A program made the position numbers and the translations under genes. Positions 51,992 through 60,168 of a stretch of 64,000 nt of DNA are shown in pieces. Numbering within the stretch: position 1 is the stretch's first letter; the number at the start of each line of letters is the position of its first letter. The notes under the pieces were generated by a model. It saw only the letters and a list, made by a program, of their open reading frames with translations. It searched no databases and was not told the DNA's origin. The stretch is from Amylibacter sp. IMCC11727 (GTDB lineage Bacteria > Pseudomonadota > Alphaproteobacteria > Rhodobacterales > Rhodobacteraceae): contig NZ_CP122960.1 of assembly GCF_029854195.1 (NCBI RefSeq), forward strand, positions 2,362,001-2,426,000, given 5' to 3'.

Positions 51992-53119
51992 TTATCCGCG
52001 ATGAATAAGTGTCTCAAACATCTTTGGATCAAAGCTGGATTGCTCAAACAACGGACCACGGCACAGCACTGAAATCGCATCATGGCTGTGCAGGCTTTCC
52101 TGATGGCTTGCCACCACACGAAAGTCCCCGATCCGCGCATCCGAAGCGAGCGATTGGTAAAACAACCGCACCGCATCTTCGACAAAAATCGGATTGGCCG
52201 CGTTCAACTCTGCAAAGGCTTGCTCGTCTTCACGCTTCACCATCACCTGCGTTTCCGTTGGAACCGCATCGTGACACAGCGCAACGACATCTTCGAACCA
52301 CAGGGTTTCCCCAGGCAGAACCTCTACAGACACTCGCGCAACAGACCGCTGTGAATGCGGTGTGGCCAACTGGCCGCGCGTGCGACGCGCATGTTCAGAC
52401 AGTTCCAGCGAACATGGACAGGTGGATGAATACACATAATCCACATGCAAAATCCGCGTCTTAACCCCGTTGTGATAGGTGCTTTCCAGCGCGATATCAT
52501 AATACTGATACCCCTCCAGACCCGACCGCAACGATTGCTTTTTCATCGGGAAAGACAACCGCATTTGAATGCGTGCATCCAAACTGTCCAAATCCGTCAC
52601 ATAGTCGCCCAGCGCGGCATCCATCACGTCAAAGCTGAACACACTGTCAGCATGGGTATAAAATGACCGCATAATGCGGCTCATATTGATACCCTTTTTG
52701 TTTTCTTCCAGCGAAACAGACCCCGTAACCGAGGTTTCCAAAACCATCTCGCCTTTGTCCCGCGTCAAATACCGCAGCGGCAAACGGAAATTGGAAATCC
52801 CGACATGCTGAATAGCAGTCTTGGCGCCACGGATCAGGCTCGCAGGGCCGTTTTGTAAATCAGGCAGCCCAGCGATATACGCCTTATCCGCCACCAAATC
52901 GGTGGGATATTCGGTCGATAGGGCAGGATACCCTTCGCCTAAGCCACGCGCCAACGCGCCAGCTGCATCAATTGGGGCCAAATTCGCAAAAGCGGTCGCA
53001 TCATTACCCGATGCCCAGCGCCGCAAAACTGCCAACGCCTCTCTCGCTTCTTGTTCTGTTGGGGCGTCATTGCCCTTAGAACGAATTTCGGTCTCTATTT
53101 CCGGGTCATGAAGGTTCAT
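51992..53119 (-). CDS. folE2: GTP cyclohydrolase FolE2 (type IB)
   Basis: First step of folate synthesis, from GTP to dihydroneopterin triphosphate. 375 residues: GISNFRLPLRYLTRDKGEMV, SVSLEENKKGINMSRIMRSF, the metal-binding Cys in SSTCPCSLELSEHARRT, and PHSQRSVARVSVEV. FolE2 uses Mn/Fe/Zn and often stands in for FolE under low zinc. No Zur site is clear before the ATG. Confidence 0.95.
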   Translation of the reverse strand: MNLHDPEIETEIRSKGNDAPTEQEAREALAVLRRWASGNDATAFANLAPIDAAGALARGLGEGYPALSTEYPTDLVADKAYIAGLPDLQNGPASLIRGAKTAIQHVGISNFRLPLRYLTRDKGEMVLETSVTGSVSLEENKKGINMSRIMRSFYTHADSVFSFDVMDAALGDYVTDLDSLDARIQMRLSFPMKKQSLRSGLEGYQYYDIALESTYHNGVKTRILHVDYVYSSTCPCSLELSEHARRTRGQLATPHSQRSVARVSVEVLPGETLWFEDVVALCHDAVPTETQVMVKREDEQAFAELNAANPIFVEDAVRLFYQSLASDARIGDFRVVASHQESLHSHDAISVLCRGPLFEQSSFDPKMFETLIHRG

Positions 53120-53194
53120 GAGTTACCCCTTTGGTTTAACCGTGATTGCCCCTTATATGGCGTTGCGGGGGTAAATTACCACCCATAACCCCAA

Positions 53195-54385
53195 TTAAGA
53201 CGCTAAGGCCCCTCTGATATCAGCCAGCAAATCGTGCTGATCTTCCAAACCGACAGAAATGCGTACCAATCCGTCTGAAATCCCCAATGCCGCCCGCTGA
53301 TCATCGCTCAATCGCTGATGAGTCGTGGTTGCTGGGTGTGTGACAAGGCTCTTGGCATCGCCCAAGTTGTTCGAAATCCGCACGATTTTCAACGCATTCA
53401 AAAACTTAAACGCCGCTGGTTTACCACCTTTGATATCCAGCGAAATCACCGTCCCGCCTCGTTCCATCTGCGCCTTTGCCAAATTCTGCTGCGGGTGATC
53501 TTTTGCAAAGGGATAGGCCACACGGTTCAACGCCTCATGCCCAAACAGCTCTTCGCTCAAAAACGCGGCCGTTGTCGCCTGCGCCTCACAACGCAACGCC
53601 ATGGTTTCCAGCCCCTTAACCATCACCCAAGCATTAAACGGGCTCATCGCCGCGCCTGTGTGTTTCAGATAGGTCTGCAATGGCCCCTTGATGAACTCAC
53701 GGCTTCCCAGAACCACACCACCAAGGCACCGCCCCTGCCCATCAATGTGTTTGGTTGCGGAATAAATCACCACATCCGCACCCAGATCAAACGTGCGCTG
53801 GAACACGGGCGTGGCAAAGACATTATCCACAACAACCACTGCGCCAACCGCATGGGCAATCTCTGAAACACCTTTAATATCAATAACTTCCAACGTAGGA
53901 TTGGAAATACTCTCAAGGAATACAACCTTTGTATCCGCCCGAACCGCTGCTTTCCATTCGTTCAAATCTGTCCCATCCACCAGCGTCACTTCGATACCAA
54001 ACCGTGGCAGAATATCTTCGACAATAAACAGACACGATCCAAACAGCGCCCGCGCCGCAACCAGATGATCCCCGCCACGCAACAGGCTCATCAACGCCCC
54101 ATTGACAGCCGCCATGCCGCTGGCGGTGGCAAAGGCGTCTTCAGCCCCTTCCAGCACTGCGATCCGTTCTTCAAACATCCGCACCGTTGGGTTGCCATAA
54201 CGCGCATAGATGAACTCATCCTCACCGCTTTCGATAAACCGCGCCTCGGCTTGCTCCGCACTTTCGTACAAAAAACCCTGCGTCAGATAGAGCGCCTCAG
54301 ACAGTTCCCCAAATTGCGACCGTTTTGCACCCGCATGCACCAATTTCGTTTTCGCTGACCAATTTTCCACAGCCACACTCTCCAT
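53195..54385 (-). CDS. metZ: O-succinylhomoserine sulfhydrylase
   Basis: Makes homocysteine from O-succinylhomoserine and sulfide in methionine synthesis. 396 residues of the Cys/Met PLP family: SEALYLTQGFLYESAEQAEA, YARYGNPTVRMFEERIAVLE, the PLP Lys in VIYSATKHIDGQGRCLGG, and KIVRISNNLGDAKSLVTHPA. The ATG has no good Shine-Dalgarno site. A hairpin GGGCTGC / GCAGCCC ends five bases before it; a GTG six codons in has GGAG upstream. Expression is set by the SAM-II riboswitch in the leader. Confidence 0.95.
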   Translation of the reverse strand: MESVAVENWSAKTKLVHAGAKRSQFGELSEALYLTQGFLYESAEQAEARFIESGEDEFIYARYGNPTVRMFEERIAVLEGAEDAFATASGMAAVNGALMSLLRGGDHLVAARALFGSCLFIVEDILPRFGIEVTLVDGTDLNEWKAAVRADTKVVFLESISNPTLEVIDIKGVSEIAHAVGAVVVVDNVFATPVFQRTFDLGADVVIYSATKHIDGQGRCLGGVVLGSREFIKGPLQTYLKHTGAAMSPFNAWVMVKGLETMALRCEAQATTAAFLSEELFGHEALNRVAYPFAKDHPQQNLAKAQMERGGTVISLDIKGGKPAAFKFLNALKIVRISNNLGDAKSLVTHPATTTHQRLSDDQRAALGISDGLVRISVGLEDQHDLLADIRGALAS

Positions 54386-54414
54386 TTCGGGGCTGCAAAA
54401 GGGGGCAGCCCAAC

Positions 54415-54444
54415 AAAAAACCCCAACCGTTGGAACGATCGGGG
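54415..54444 (-). terminator. leader terminator (expression platform) of metZ
   Basis: On the minus strand CCCCGATCGTT (54444-54434) pairs with AACGGTTGGGG (54431-54421), followed by T6 (54420-54415). Only about 30 bases remain to the metZ ATG, too few for a promoter, so the terminator lies inside the metZ leader. Its left arm can also pair with 54467-54459 (GGTCG-A-GG), which is the antiterminator. Confidence 0.85.
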
Positions 54445-54463
54445 TGCGAATGAATTTGCCCTC

Positions 54464-54538
54464 GACCTTTTAGTGGTAAGAGCATCCCTAAAAACGCTCA
54501 GATTAACGTGGCCCACAATCCGGTTACAAATCGCCACA
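54464..54538 (-). ncRNA. SAM-II riboswitch, long-loop variant
   Basis: Minus-strand aptamer: P1 is GTGGC (54537-54533) with GCCAC (54512-54508), opening as GTGGCGATTTG and closing as GCCACGTTAA, both SAM-II signatures. The pseudoknot pairs ACC (54524-54522) with GGT (54467-54465) and GTGG (54516-54513) with CCAC (54476-54473), joined by TAAAA, the conserved adenine run. A hairpin GAGC/GCTC (54499-54496 with 54483-54480) sits in the loop between, as in the long-loop subclass. It stands before metZ, the classic SAM-II target in alphaproteobacteria. SAM binding should use up GGT and let the terminator form. Confidence 0.88.
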
Positions 54539-54599
54539 ACCAATGCCTACGCCAGCAACCAAGGGGCGTCAACATCCCAAAACGCAACATAATCACATA

Positions 54600-55787
54600 T
54601 TATGGTTTGAAATCGGTTAAATACGCGCCCGCAGGCATGCCCTGCCCCGATGCGACCAGCGCGCCCAAACGCCCCAATTCATCGCCACATTTGGCCCCCG
54701 CCCCATTGCCAGCTGTCAACACAACACATTGATCCGATTGCGCATATATCAGCGGATTGCCCTTGGGCGTGAACGACGTGGCACAACTGCCAAAACTCAC
54801 CGATTTACAATCCAATCCAGGCATCAACTCCTTGAATTTTTCCGCCAAAAACCCCGCAACCTCCGCATTCCCTGGCCCGCGAAACCAATCTTTCATTTCT
54901 TCAACGGTCTCAAGCGGCACATCCACAGGATCGCCCCCAATCTTCAGATACAGTTTCCCATCAGGATACCGAACTGGCGGCAACATATAAGGCTCGTAAC
55001 TCAAATCTGGGGGCATATAGATCATCGACGGCATCTCTGCCAACCGCTCTGCCTCGGCCTCATCAATCTCCAAAAACGCAATCGTGCGCGCATAAACCGT
55101 CATCGGAATCGGCTCAATCAACAGACCCTCTGCCTTGGAAAACGGGCCACAGGCCACAACAACTTTGCCCGCATTAAACTGCTGTCCATCCGCACAGGTC
55201 ACCGTCACCTGACCTTTGCAATATTCCACGTCTACCACTTCGCCGCGAAGCACATCTGCGCCGCCCCTTTGCGCTGCCGTGATTTCCGCAGTCACATGAG
55301 CCCTCGGATTGATCCACCCGCCTGTGCCCGTTTCATAAAGACCCACAACCTCCTCTGGGAACGCGAAAAACGGGAACCGTCGGGCTAATCCCGCCGCGTC
55401 CAAATCTTCATATGCAATACCCTGATCCGCGGCCACTTTTCGGCTGCGCTCAACCAACCACGCCCCCTCACCCTTGTCTGGCCCTGCAATCAATGCCCCA
55501 ACAGGATGAAAAAAAGTCTGCTCGCCCGCCGCTTCGATCTCGGCGTAACGCGCAATGGATCGGCTCGAAAACCGCGCCCAATCCGCCTTACTGTCAAGCC
55601 GCCGTGTGATGCGCGCCTGATCGTAATGGCTTGCGAAAACCCCTTCATGTCGGGCCTTATCCGTTGGCTCCTCTTGCCCCACCAACAGTGTCTTAACTCC
55701 GAGCCCAACCAGATGCCGCGCCGCAGAGCTGCCCATCATACCCGCGCCTATGACAATCACTTCATACTGTTTTGACCCTGCCGCCAT
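54600..55787 (-). CDS. monomeric sarcosine oxidase-like FAD enzyme
   Basis: 395 residues of the DAO family. FAD site: YEVIVIGAGMMGSSAARHLV at residues about 7-27; SHYDQARITRRLDSKADWAR corresponds to the substrate-side loop of N-methyl amino acid oxidases; GWINPRAHVTAE and VVVACGPFSKA follow. SVSFGSCATSFTPKGNPLIY holds a Cys where sarcosine oxidases bind FAD covalently. Likely oxidises an N-methyl or secondary amino acid to give H2O2 and formaldehyde or an imine. It lies upstream of metZ on the same strand but its own 3' end is separated by the riboswitch region. Confidence 0.82.
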   Translation of the reverse strand: MAAGSKQYEVIVIGAGMMGSSAARHLVGLGVKTLLVGQEEPTDKARHEGVFASHYDQARITRRLDSKADWARFSSRSIARYAEIEAAGEQTFFHPVGALIAGPDKGEGAWLVERSRKVAADQGIAYEDLDAAGLARRFPFFAFPEEVVGLYETGTGGWINPRAHVTAEITAAQRGGADVLRGEVVDVEYCKGQVTVTCADGQQFNAGKVVVACGPFSKAEGLLIEPIPMTVYARTIAFLEIDEAEAERLAEMPSMIYMPPDLSYEPYMLPPVRYPDGKLYLKIGGDPVDVPLETVEEMKDWFRGPGNAEVAGFLAEKFKELMPGLDCKSVSFGSCATSFTPKGNPLIYAQSDQCVVLTAGNGAGAKCGDELGRLGALVASGQGMPAGAYLTDFKP

Positions 55788-55901
55788 GTTCCCACACTTT
55801 CTGATAGCCTGCGGTGAAAATGTCGCATCTGACCGCTCTTGCCCAGCGCAAACTTCGCCCCAACTTATATCCTGACTAAAATAGAAAGGAATTTAATAGT
55901 C

Positions 55902-56159
55902 ATGCAATGCCCAATCGACGGAGCCCAGCTCGTAATGTCAGACCGCAACGGTGTCGAAATTGATTACTGCCCCACCTGCCGCGGTGTCTGGCTGGATCGC
56001 GGTGAATTGGACAAGATCATTGAACGCAGTGCTGCAGCCGCCCCTCAAGCGCATCCAGCCCGCGCAGCCGATCCGCAAGACTATGGTTCCAAACACGACC
56101 GAAAGCCCAAAAAGAAAAATAAGATGGGCGGTTTCTTAGAAGACATCTTCGATTTCTAG
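55902..56159 (+). CDS. small zinc-finger protein (zf-TFIIB type)
   Basis: 85 residues. Two Cys pairs: MQCPIDGAQL (one Cys) and DYCPTCRGVWLDRGELDKII (two Cys) make the zf-TFIIB domain with the family end GVWLDRGEL. The C-terminal part is Lys-rich (HDRKPKKKNK) and ends FLEDIFDF, as in the family. Role unknown, maybe membrane or nucleic acid contact. AAGGAA stands before the ATG at 55902; the longer frame to 55839 is not needed. Confidence 0.85.
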   Translation: MQCPIDGAQLVMSDRNGVEIDYCPTCRGVWLDRGELDKIIERSAAAAPQAHPARAADPQDYGSKHDRKPKKKNKMGGFLEDIFDF

Positions 56160-56187
56160 CGCCTCTCCCCCTAATCCGCGCTAGTCT

Positions 56188-56217
56188 GAGAGGGCAGGCT
56201 CCCCTTCCTGCCCTCTC
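56188..56217 (+). terminator. hairpin terminator after the zinc-finger gene
   Basis: GAGAGGGCAGG (56188-56198) pairs perfectly with CCTGCCCTCTC (56207-56217) around 8 bases, then GCTTTCC. It parts the zinc-finger gene from the GST gene. Confidence 0.8.
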
Positions 56218-56277
56218 GCTTTCCTGTTGCACGGTCTCCAAAGCTACGGCACGCTCTCTTCAACCAAGGAGCATCCC

Positions 56278-56976
56278 ATGCAAGACCCAATCGACCTTTA
56301 CTATTGGCCCACACCCAACGGTTGGAAAATTTCCATCGCGCTCGAAGAATTCGGCCTGCCCTACAAAACCCACCTCATCAACATCGGTCAGGGCGATCAA
56401 TTTGATCCTGATTTCCTGAAAATCGCACCCAACAACCGTATGCCCGCCATCACCGATCCCAACGGCCCAGACGGAAAGCCGATTTCAATTTTCGAGTCAG
56501 GCGCCATTCTCCAATATCTTGCCCGCAAAACGGGTAAATTTGGCGGCACGTCCGAACGCAATCGCATCGCCGTCGATCAGTGGCTCATGTGGCAAATGGG
56601 CGGTGTTGGCCCCATGGCGGGCCAAACCCATCACTTCATCAAATACGCCCCCCACATGGACCCTCCCCAAGACATTCCTTACGCCAAAGACCGCTACCGC
56701 GCTGAAACCGCACGGCTTTATGGCGTATTAGATCGTCAACTTGCAGGCCAAGATTACATTTGCGGCGGCTACTCCATCGCCGATATGGCCGTATGGCCCT
56801 GGGCGAGCCTGTGGGAAGGCCAAGAACAAACACTCGACGACAAACCCAACCTCGCCGCGTGGCTCAACCGCGTCGCCAATCGCCCAGCAGTACAGCGTGG
56901 CCGCGCCCATTACGCCGAACTGCGCTCTGACAATCGGGGAAAAGACGCACAAAACAACCTGTTTAAAACGAAATAG
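56278..56976 (+). CDS. glutathione S-transferase, Nu class (YfcG/YghU-like)
   Basis: 232 residues. The thioredoxin-like half opens IDLYYWPTPNGWKISIALEE and has QFDPDFLKIAPNNRMPAITD and ISIFESGAILQYLARKTGKF; the Thr-Pro-Asn at the start is the Nu-class active site, which uses two glutathiones for disulfide reduction. The helical half has GGYSIADMAVWPWASLWEGQ. AAGGAG stands 7 bases before the ATG. Likely a cytoplasmic disulfide reductase. Confidence 0.92.
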   Translation: MQDPIDLYYWPTPNGWKISIALEEFGLPYKTHLINIGQGDQFDPDFLKIAPNNRMPAITDPNGPDGKPISIFESGAILQYLARKTGKFGGTSERNRIAVDQWLMWQMGGVGPMAGQTHHFIKYAPHMDPPQDIPYAKDRYRAETARLYGVLDRQLAGQDYICGGYSIADMAVWPWASLWEGQEQTLDDKPNLAAWLNRVANRPAVQRGRAHYAELRSDNRGKDAQNNLFKTK

Positions 56977-56980
56977 ACGC

Positions 56981-58039
56981 CTAGAGCGCGGCATCCAACA
57001 AATTAGTCGTTCGATCTGAAACACAAACCCGCGCGGGCAGGATATTGAGCTCGTCTGCGCGATCTACGTCAAAAATTGCCAAAAGGTCTGCGTGAACAGG
57101 AATGATCTCTGCAACCTCGGCGCTTGGCAAAAAGCTTTCGCTTTCCAACCCGTCAACCATCAAAACTTCATGCTCATCAAAGATGAGATGGTAGTAGTCC
57201 ACATCCATCTGCGCATCCACCAACAGAATGCTATGATCATTCAACAGCTTTTTCGCTGGCACCAAAACTTCGTCCTCGCCGTACAGCAACGCCGCCTGCC
57301 AACCCGACACTAAAACCCGATGTTGTTGAGACACCATCGTGTCTCGCTCTGGGCACCCTTCACCAAATGCGTCTTTCTTGATCAGAACTGGACGCAGCGC
57401 CATTTTATGCCGCAGTGCCGCCGCAGGATAAGAGGTTTTTGCGATCCAGCGCACGCTCTGAAATCCACGATCCAGCGTCCAAACCTGATCGCCACGTTCA
57501 AGTGTTTCAATCGGCACATCACCAACGTCGGTTCTTACCAAACTGCCTTTGGTGAAACACGGCGGTGTTGCCAAACTTGAATACGCAATGCTCGGCCCTT
57601 CTTGGTGCGAGACATAGGTTAAATCTTCCCCGATGGGTGGGAACCCACCAACACCCCCGACAAAGGCCAAACCTTCAACCGTCCCATACGACGGGAACGG
57701 CGAACCTGTCTCATTAATATTGACTGCCACAAACGTATATTCGTTGCCCGCGCTGTCTTCAAAAACCACAGAATACTCTGCTTCTACCCGAAACCCAGCG
57801 GCGTAGGACACACCATCATAATCCGTCCCATCCGTTTTGGTTTGGCCATTGTTGCTGTCTTGGAAATTGCTGTTACCGTCTTCAATATCCAACGTTTCCC
57901 AGTTGTTGTTTTCCAACCGGATCGTTGCTCCGACCAAATTCGACCCATTGCCGCCCGTCTCACCTGACAAGGATCCTGTCGTCCCGCCCGTCACAGTAAT
58001 ATTGCTCGCGCCGAGCGTATAAATGGTCTGCGTTGGCAT
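56981..58039 (-). CDS. Hint-domain protein, likely secreted
   Basis: 352 residues. The first ~155 are beta-rich and Asn/Gly-rich (GGTTGSLSGETGGNGSN, SNFQDSNNGQTKTDGTDYDG). A Hint_2 domain starts at the Cys of PPCFTKGSLVRTDVGDVPIE, then TLERGDQVWTLDRGFQSVRW and VSQQHRVLVSGWQAALLYGE. The final His-Asn of inteins is absent, so full splicing is not expected; N-terminal cleavage at the Cys is possible. Such proteins are common in Rhodobacterales and often go out by type I secretion. GGAG stands before the ATG at 58039. Confidence 0.85.
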   Translation of the reverse strand: MPTQTIYTLGASNITVTGGTTGSLSGETGGNGSNLVGATIRLENNNWETLDIEDGNSNFQDSNNGQTKTDGTDYDGVSYAAGFRVEAEYSVVFEDSAGNEYTFVAVNINETGSPFPSYGTVEGLAFVGGVGGFPPIGEDLTYVSHQEGPSIAYSSLATPPCFTKGSLVRTDVGDVPIETLERGDQVWTLDRGFQSVRWIAKTSYPAAALRHKMALRPVLIKKDAFGEGCPERDTMVSQQHRVLVSGWQAALLYGEDEVLVPAKKLLNDHSILLVDAQMDVDYYHLIFDEHEVLMVDGLESESFLPSAEVAEIIPVHADLLAIFDVDRADELNILPARVCVSDRTTNLLDAAL

Positions 58040-58160
58040 ACTGCTGTCTCCATGCAAAGGCAGCCGTCTTTGCGGCTATTGCATCGCGAATAGACCAACA
58101 AGGTGGTTAATCTAAGGCAAAGAGCCTCCGAAATATGGTAAGACTGTGGCGCACCCGCGC

Positions 58161-58826
58161 CTACTTCGCTGCCTTCCCAAACTTCTCAATCATAAACTGC
58201 AATGACAGCCCCAGCCCATCAGGCGCAATCCCATGCCCTGTGCCTTTGGACACATGCGTAAACACTTCAAACCCCGCACCTGTCAGCGCCTCCGCTGCCT
58301 CCGGCATGCTCACAGGTGGCACCACATCATCTGCATCCCCATGGATCAGCAGGATCGGCGGCTTGGATTGCACGTCCCCCAATGCCTCTGGTCGCAGCAA
58401 CCGCCCAGAAAACCCTACAATACCAGCCAGTTGTTCGGCGCGTCGCGGCCCCACATGCAGACTCATCATCGTCCCTTGTGAAAATCCTACCAGCATCGTT
58501 TGCGCTGCGCTTACACCCTCCGTGGCCATAATCTCCGTCAGCCAATCGTCAAACAGCTGCGCAGACTCATCCATCCCCGCATTCGCGGCTTCTTCGGTGG
58601 ACCCATCAATCCACGGGATTGGAAACCACTCATACCCCATTGGGTTCATCTGGCATTTATTCGGCGCGTTGGGCGCATAAAAAACCGTATCTGGCATATG
58701 TTCCGCCAATGGATCGCCCAGCGACAACAGATCATTGCCGTCCGCACCATACCCATGCACAAACACCACCAGCGTTTTCACTGTGCCTGATTTCGGGGCC
58801 TTTCGCCCACTGTCCAACAACGCCAT
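58161..58826 (-). CDS. phospholipase/carboxylesterase (alpha/beta hydrolase)
   Basis: 221 residues of the abhydrolase_2 family. LVVFVHGYGADGNDLLSLGD is the oxyanion region, VGFSQGTMMSLHVGPRRAEQ the nucleophile elbow with Ser, LLIHGDADDVVPPVSMPEAA the Asp, and GTGHGIAPDGL the His. Hydrolyses short esters in the cytoplasm. AAGGA stands 8 bases before the ATG, which overlaps the stop of the glycosylase gene upstream. Confidence 0.93.
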   Translation of the reverse strand: MALLDSGRKAPKSGTVKTLVVFVHGYGADGNDLLSLGDPLAEHMPDTVFYAPNAPNKCQMNPMGYEWFPIPWIDGSTEEAANAGMDESAQLFDDWLTEIMATEGVSAAQTMLVGFSQGTMMSLHVGPRRAEQLAGIVGFSGRLLRPEALGDVQSKPPILLIHGDADDVVPPVSMPEAAEALTGAGFEVFTHVSKGTGHGIAPDGLGLSLQFMIEKFGKAAK

Positions 58827-59449
58827 CAACGTATTCCTTCTCTGTTCTTTATCACGCGGTAGTACGCCCATAACAAACGCGCCGCAACCGCCCGCCACGG
58901 CGACCATGCCACGGCCATAGCCTTCATCTCTTTCTCATTTGGCCGCGTGTCCAGCTCAAACAAAACCTTCGCCGCTTCTTGCAACGCCAAATCCCCGTGC
59001 GGAAACACATCCGCTCGCCCAAGCGACGACAACGCATAAACCTCCGCTGTCCACGTCCCAATCCCGATGATTTTGCACAGCTCTGCGATGACCTCCTCAT
59101 CAGGAAAACCGCGCAAGCTGCTGTAATCCAACGTATTCTCCGCCAACGCCTTGGCATACCGCACCTTTGGCCGCGACAATCCAACCCCCTGCAAATCTTC
59201 CTCGGACGCAGCCGCCACATTGGCCTGCACATGATATCCCGCCGCCTCAACCCGGGCCCAAATCGCATTGGCCGAAGCAATGGACACCTGTTGCCCCACA
59301 ACCGCACTCAGCAAGGCCGCGAACCCATCCCCGCGCCGTCGCAACGGCAACGGTCCCGTCTCTTCTAACGCCGCCGCAAAGCGTGGATCAAATGCGGCCA
59401 ACCATGCCGCCCCCTCCGCCACATCCGCATCCGTTTCAATAATTCTCAT
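58826..59449 (-). CDS. DNA-3-methyladenine glycosylase (AlkA-like)
   Basis: 207 residues, helix-hairpin-helix-GPD fold: LLSAVVGQQVSIASANAIWA, LSRPKVRYAKALAENTLDYS, the hairpin KIIGIGTWTAEVYALSSLGR and the catalytic Asp in DVFPHGDLALQEA. Removes alkylated bases in repair. It lacks the N-terminal domain of E. coli AlkA, as in the short bacterial forms. Its ATG overlaps the cobK TGA (ATGA), so it is the third gene of a corrin operon. Confidence 0.92.
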   Translation of the reverse strand: MRIIETDADVAEGAAWLAAFDPRFAAALEETGPLPLRRRGDGFAALLSAVVGQQVSIASANAIWARVEAAGYHVQANVAAASEEDLQGVGLSRPKVRYAKALAENTLDYSSLRGFPDEEVIAELCKIIGIGTWTAEVYALSSLGRADVFPHGDLALQEAAKVLFELDTRPNEKEMKAMAVAWSPWRAVAARLLWAYYRVIKNREGIR

Positions 59450-60168
59450 TGCGCCAGCCACGCCACACAGTCTTTAACCGACCAAACCACCGCTGCCTCT
59501 GGCCGCTTGGGCCGCTTTTGCATCACCACTGGCAACCCCAGCTGCCGTGCCGCATCCAACTTGCTGCGCGACCGCGTGCCCCCTGCGTTTTTCACCACCA
59601 GCCACTCAATCCCCTCAGCCTTGAAAAACGCCACTTCTTCTTCAATCGAAAACGGCGGCCGCCCCACTACAAACCGTCCGTTTTCATATGGGAACGCGCG
59701 CTGAGGCGGATCAATCACGCGGCACAACAACCGCCGCCCTTTAAGACCCGCAAACTGGTCGAGTGTCTGCCGCCCGGTTCCCAAAAATACGGTAGCCCCT
59801 TCAGGGATTATCCCCTCAACCTCTTCAAATCGCTCAACATATCGCCAATCATCACCCGCTTGCGGCTTCCACCCCAACCGCTGTAAAATCACATGCCGCA
59901 CCCCTGCGATCGCGCAGGCATTAGCCGCATGCCACGTCATCTGCGCTGCAAATGGGTGCGTTCCATCCACCACAACATCAATTTTGGCCTCTTCCAAATA
60001 GGCCACCAACCCATCCACACCGCCAAATCCGCCTACCCGCGTCTCGCACCCCAAATCAATTGGATCCCGCGTCGCCCCCGCCAGCGAAGCAATCACGTCA
60101 TACTTGGCAGAAATCTCACCAATCAACGCCCGCGCATCAGACGTGCCCGCCAACACCAAAACCCGCAT
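59446..60168 (-). CDS. cobK: (cobalt-)precorrin-6A reductase
   Basis: 240 residues. Start MRVLVLAGTSDARALIGEIS with the nucleotide-binding loop, VDGTHPFAAQMTWHAANACA, then FLGTGRQTLDQFAGLKGRRL and WLVVKNAGGTRSRSKLDAAR, all CobK/CbiJ marks. Reduces precorrin-6A with NADPH in corrin synthesis. The ATG shares its A with the cbiD TGA (TGATG). Confidence 0.93.
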   Translation of the reverse strand: MRVLVLAGTSDARALIGEISAKYDVIASLAGATRDPIDLGCETRVGGFGGVDGLVAYLEEAKIDVVVDGTHPFAAQMTWHAANACAIAGVRHVILQRLGWKPQAGDDWRYVERFEEVEGIIPEGATVFLGTGRQTLDQFAGLKGRRLLCRVIDPPQRAFPYENGRFVVGRPPFSIEEEVAFFKAEGIEWLVVKNAGGTRSRSKLDAARQLGLPVVMQKRPKRPEAAVVWSVKDCVAWLAQ

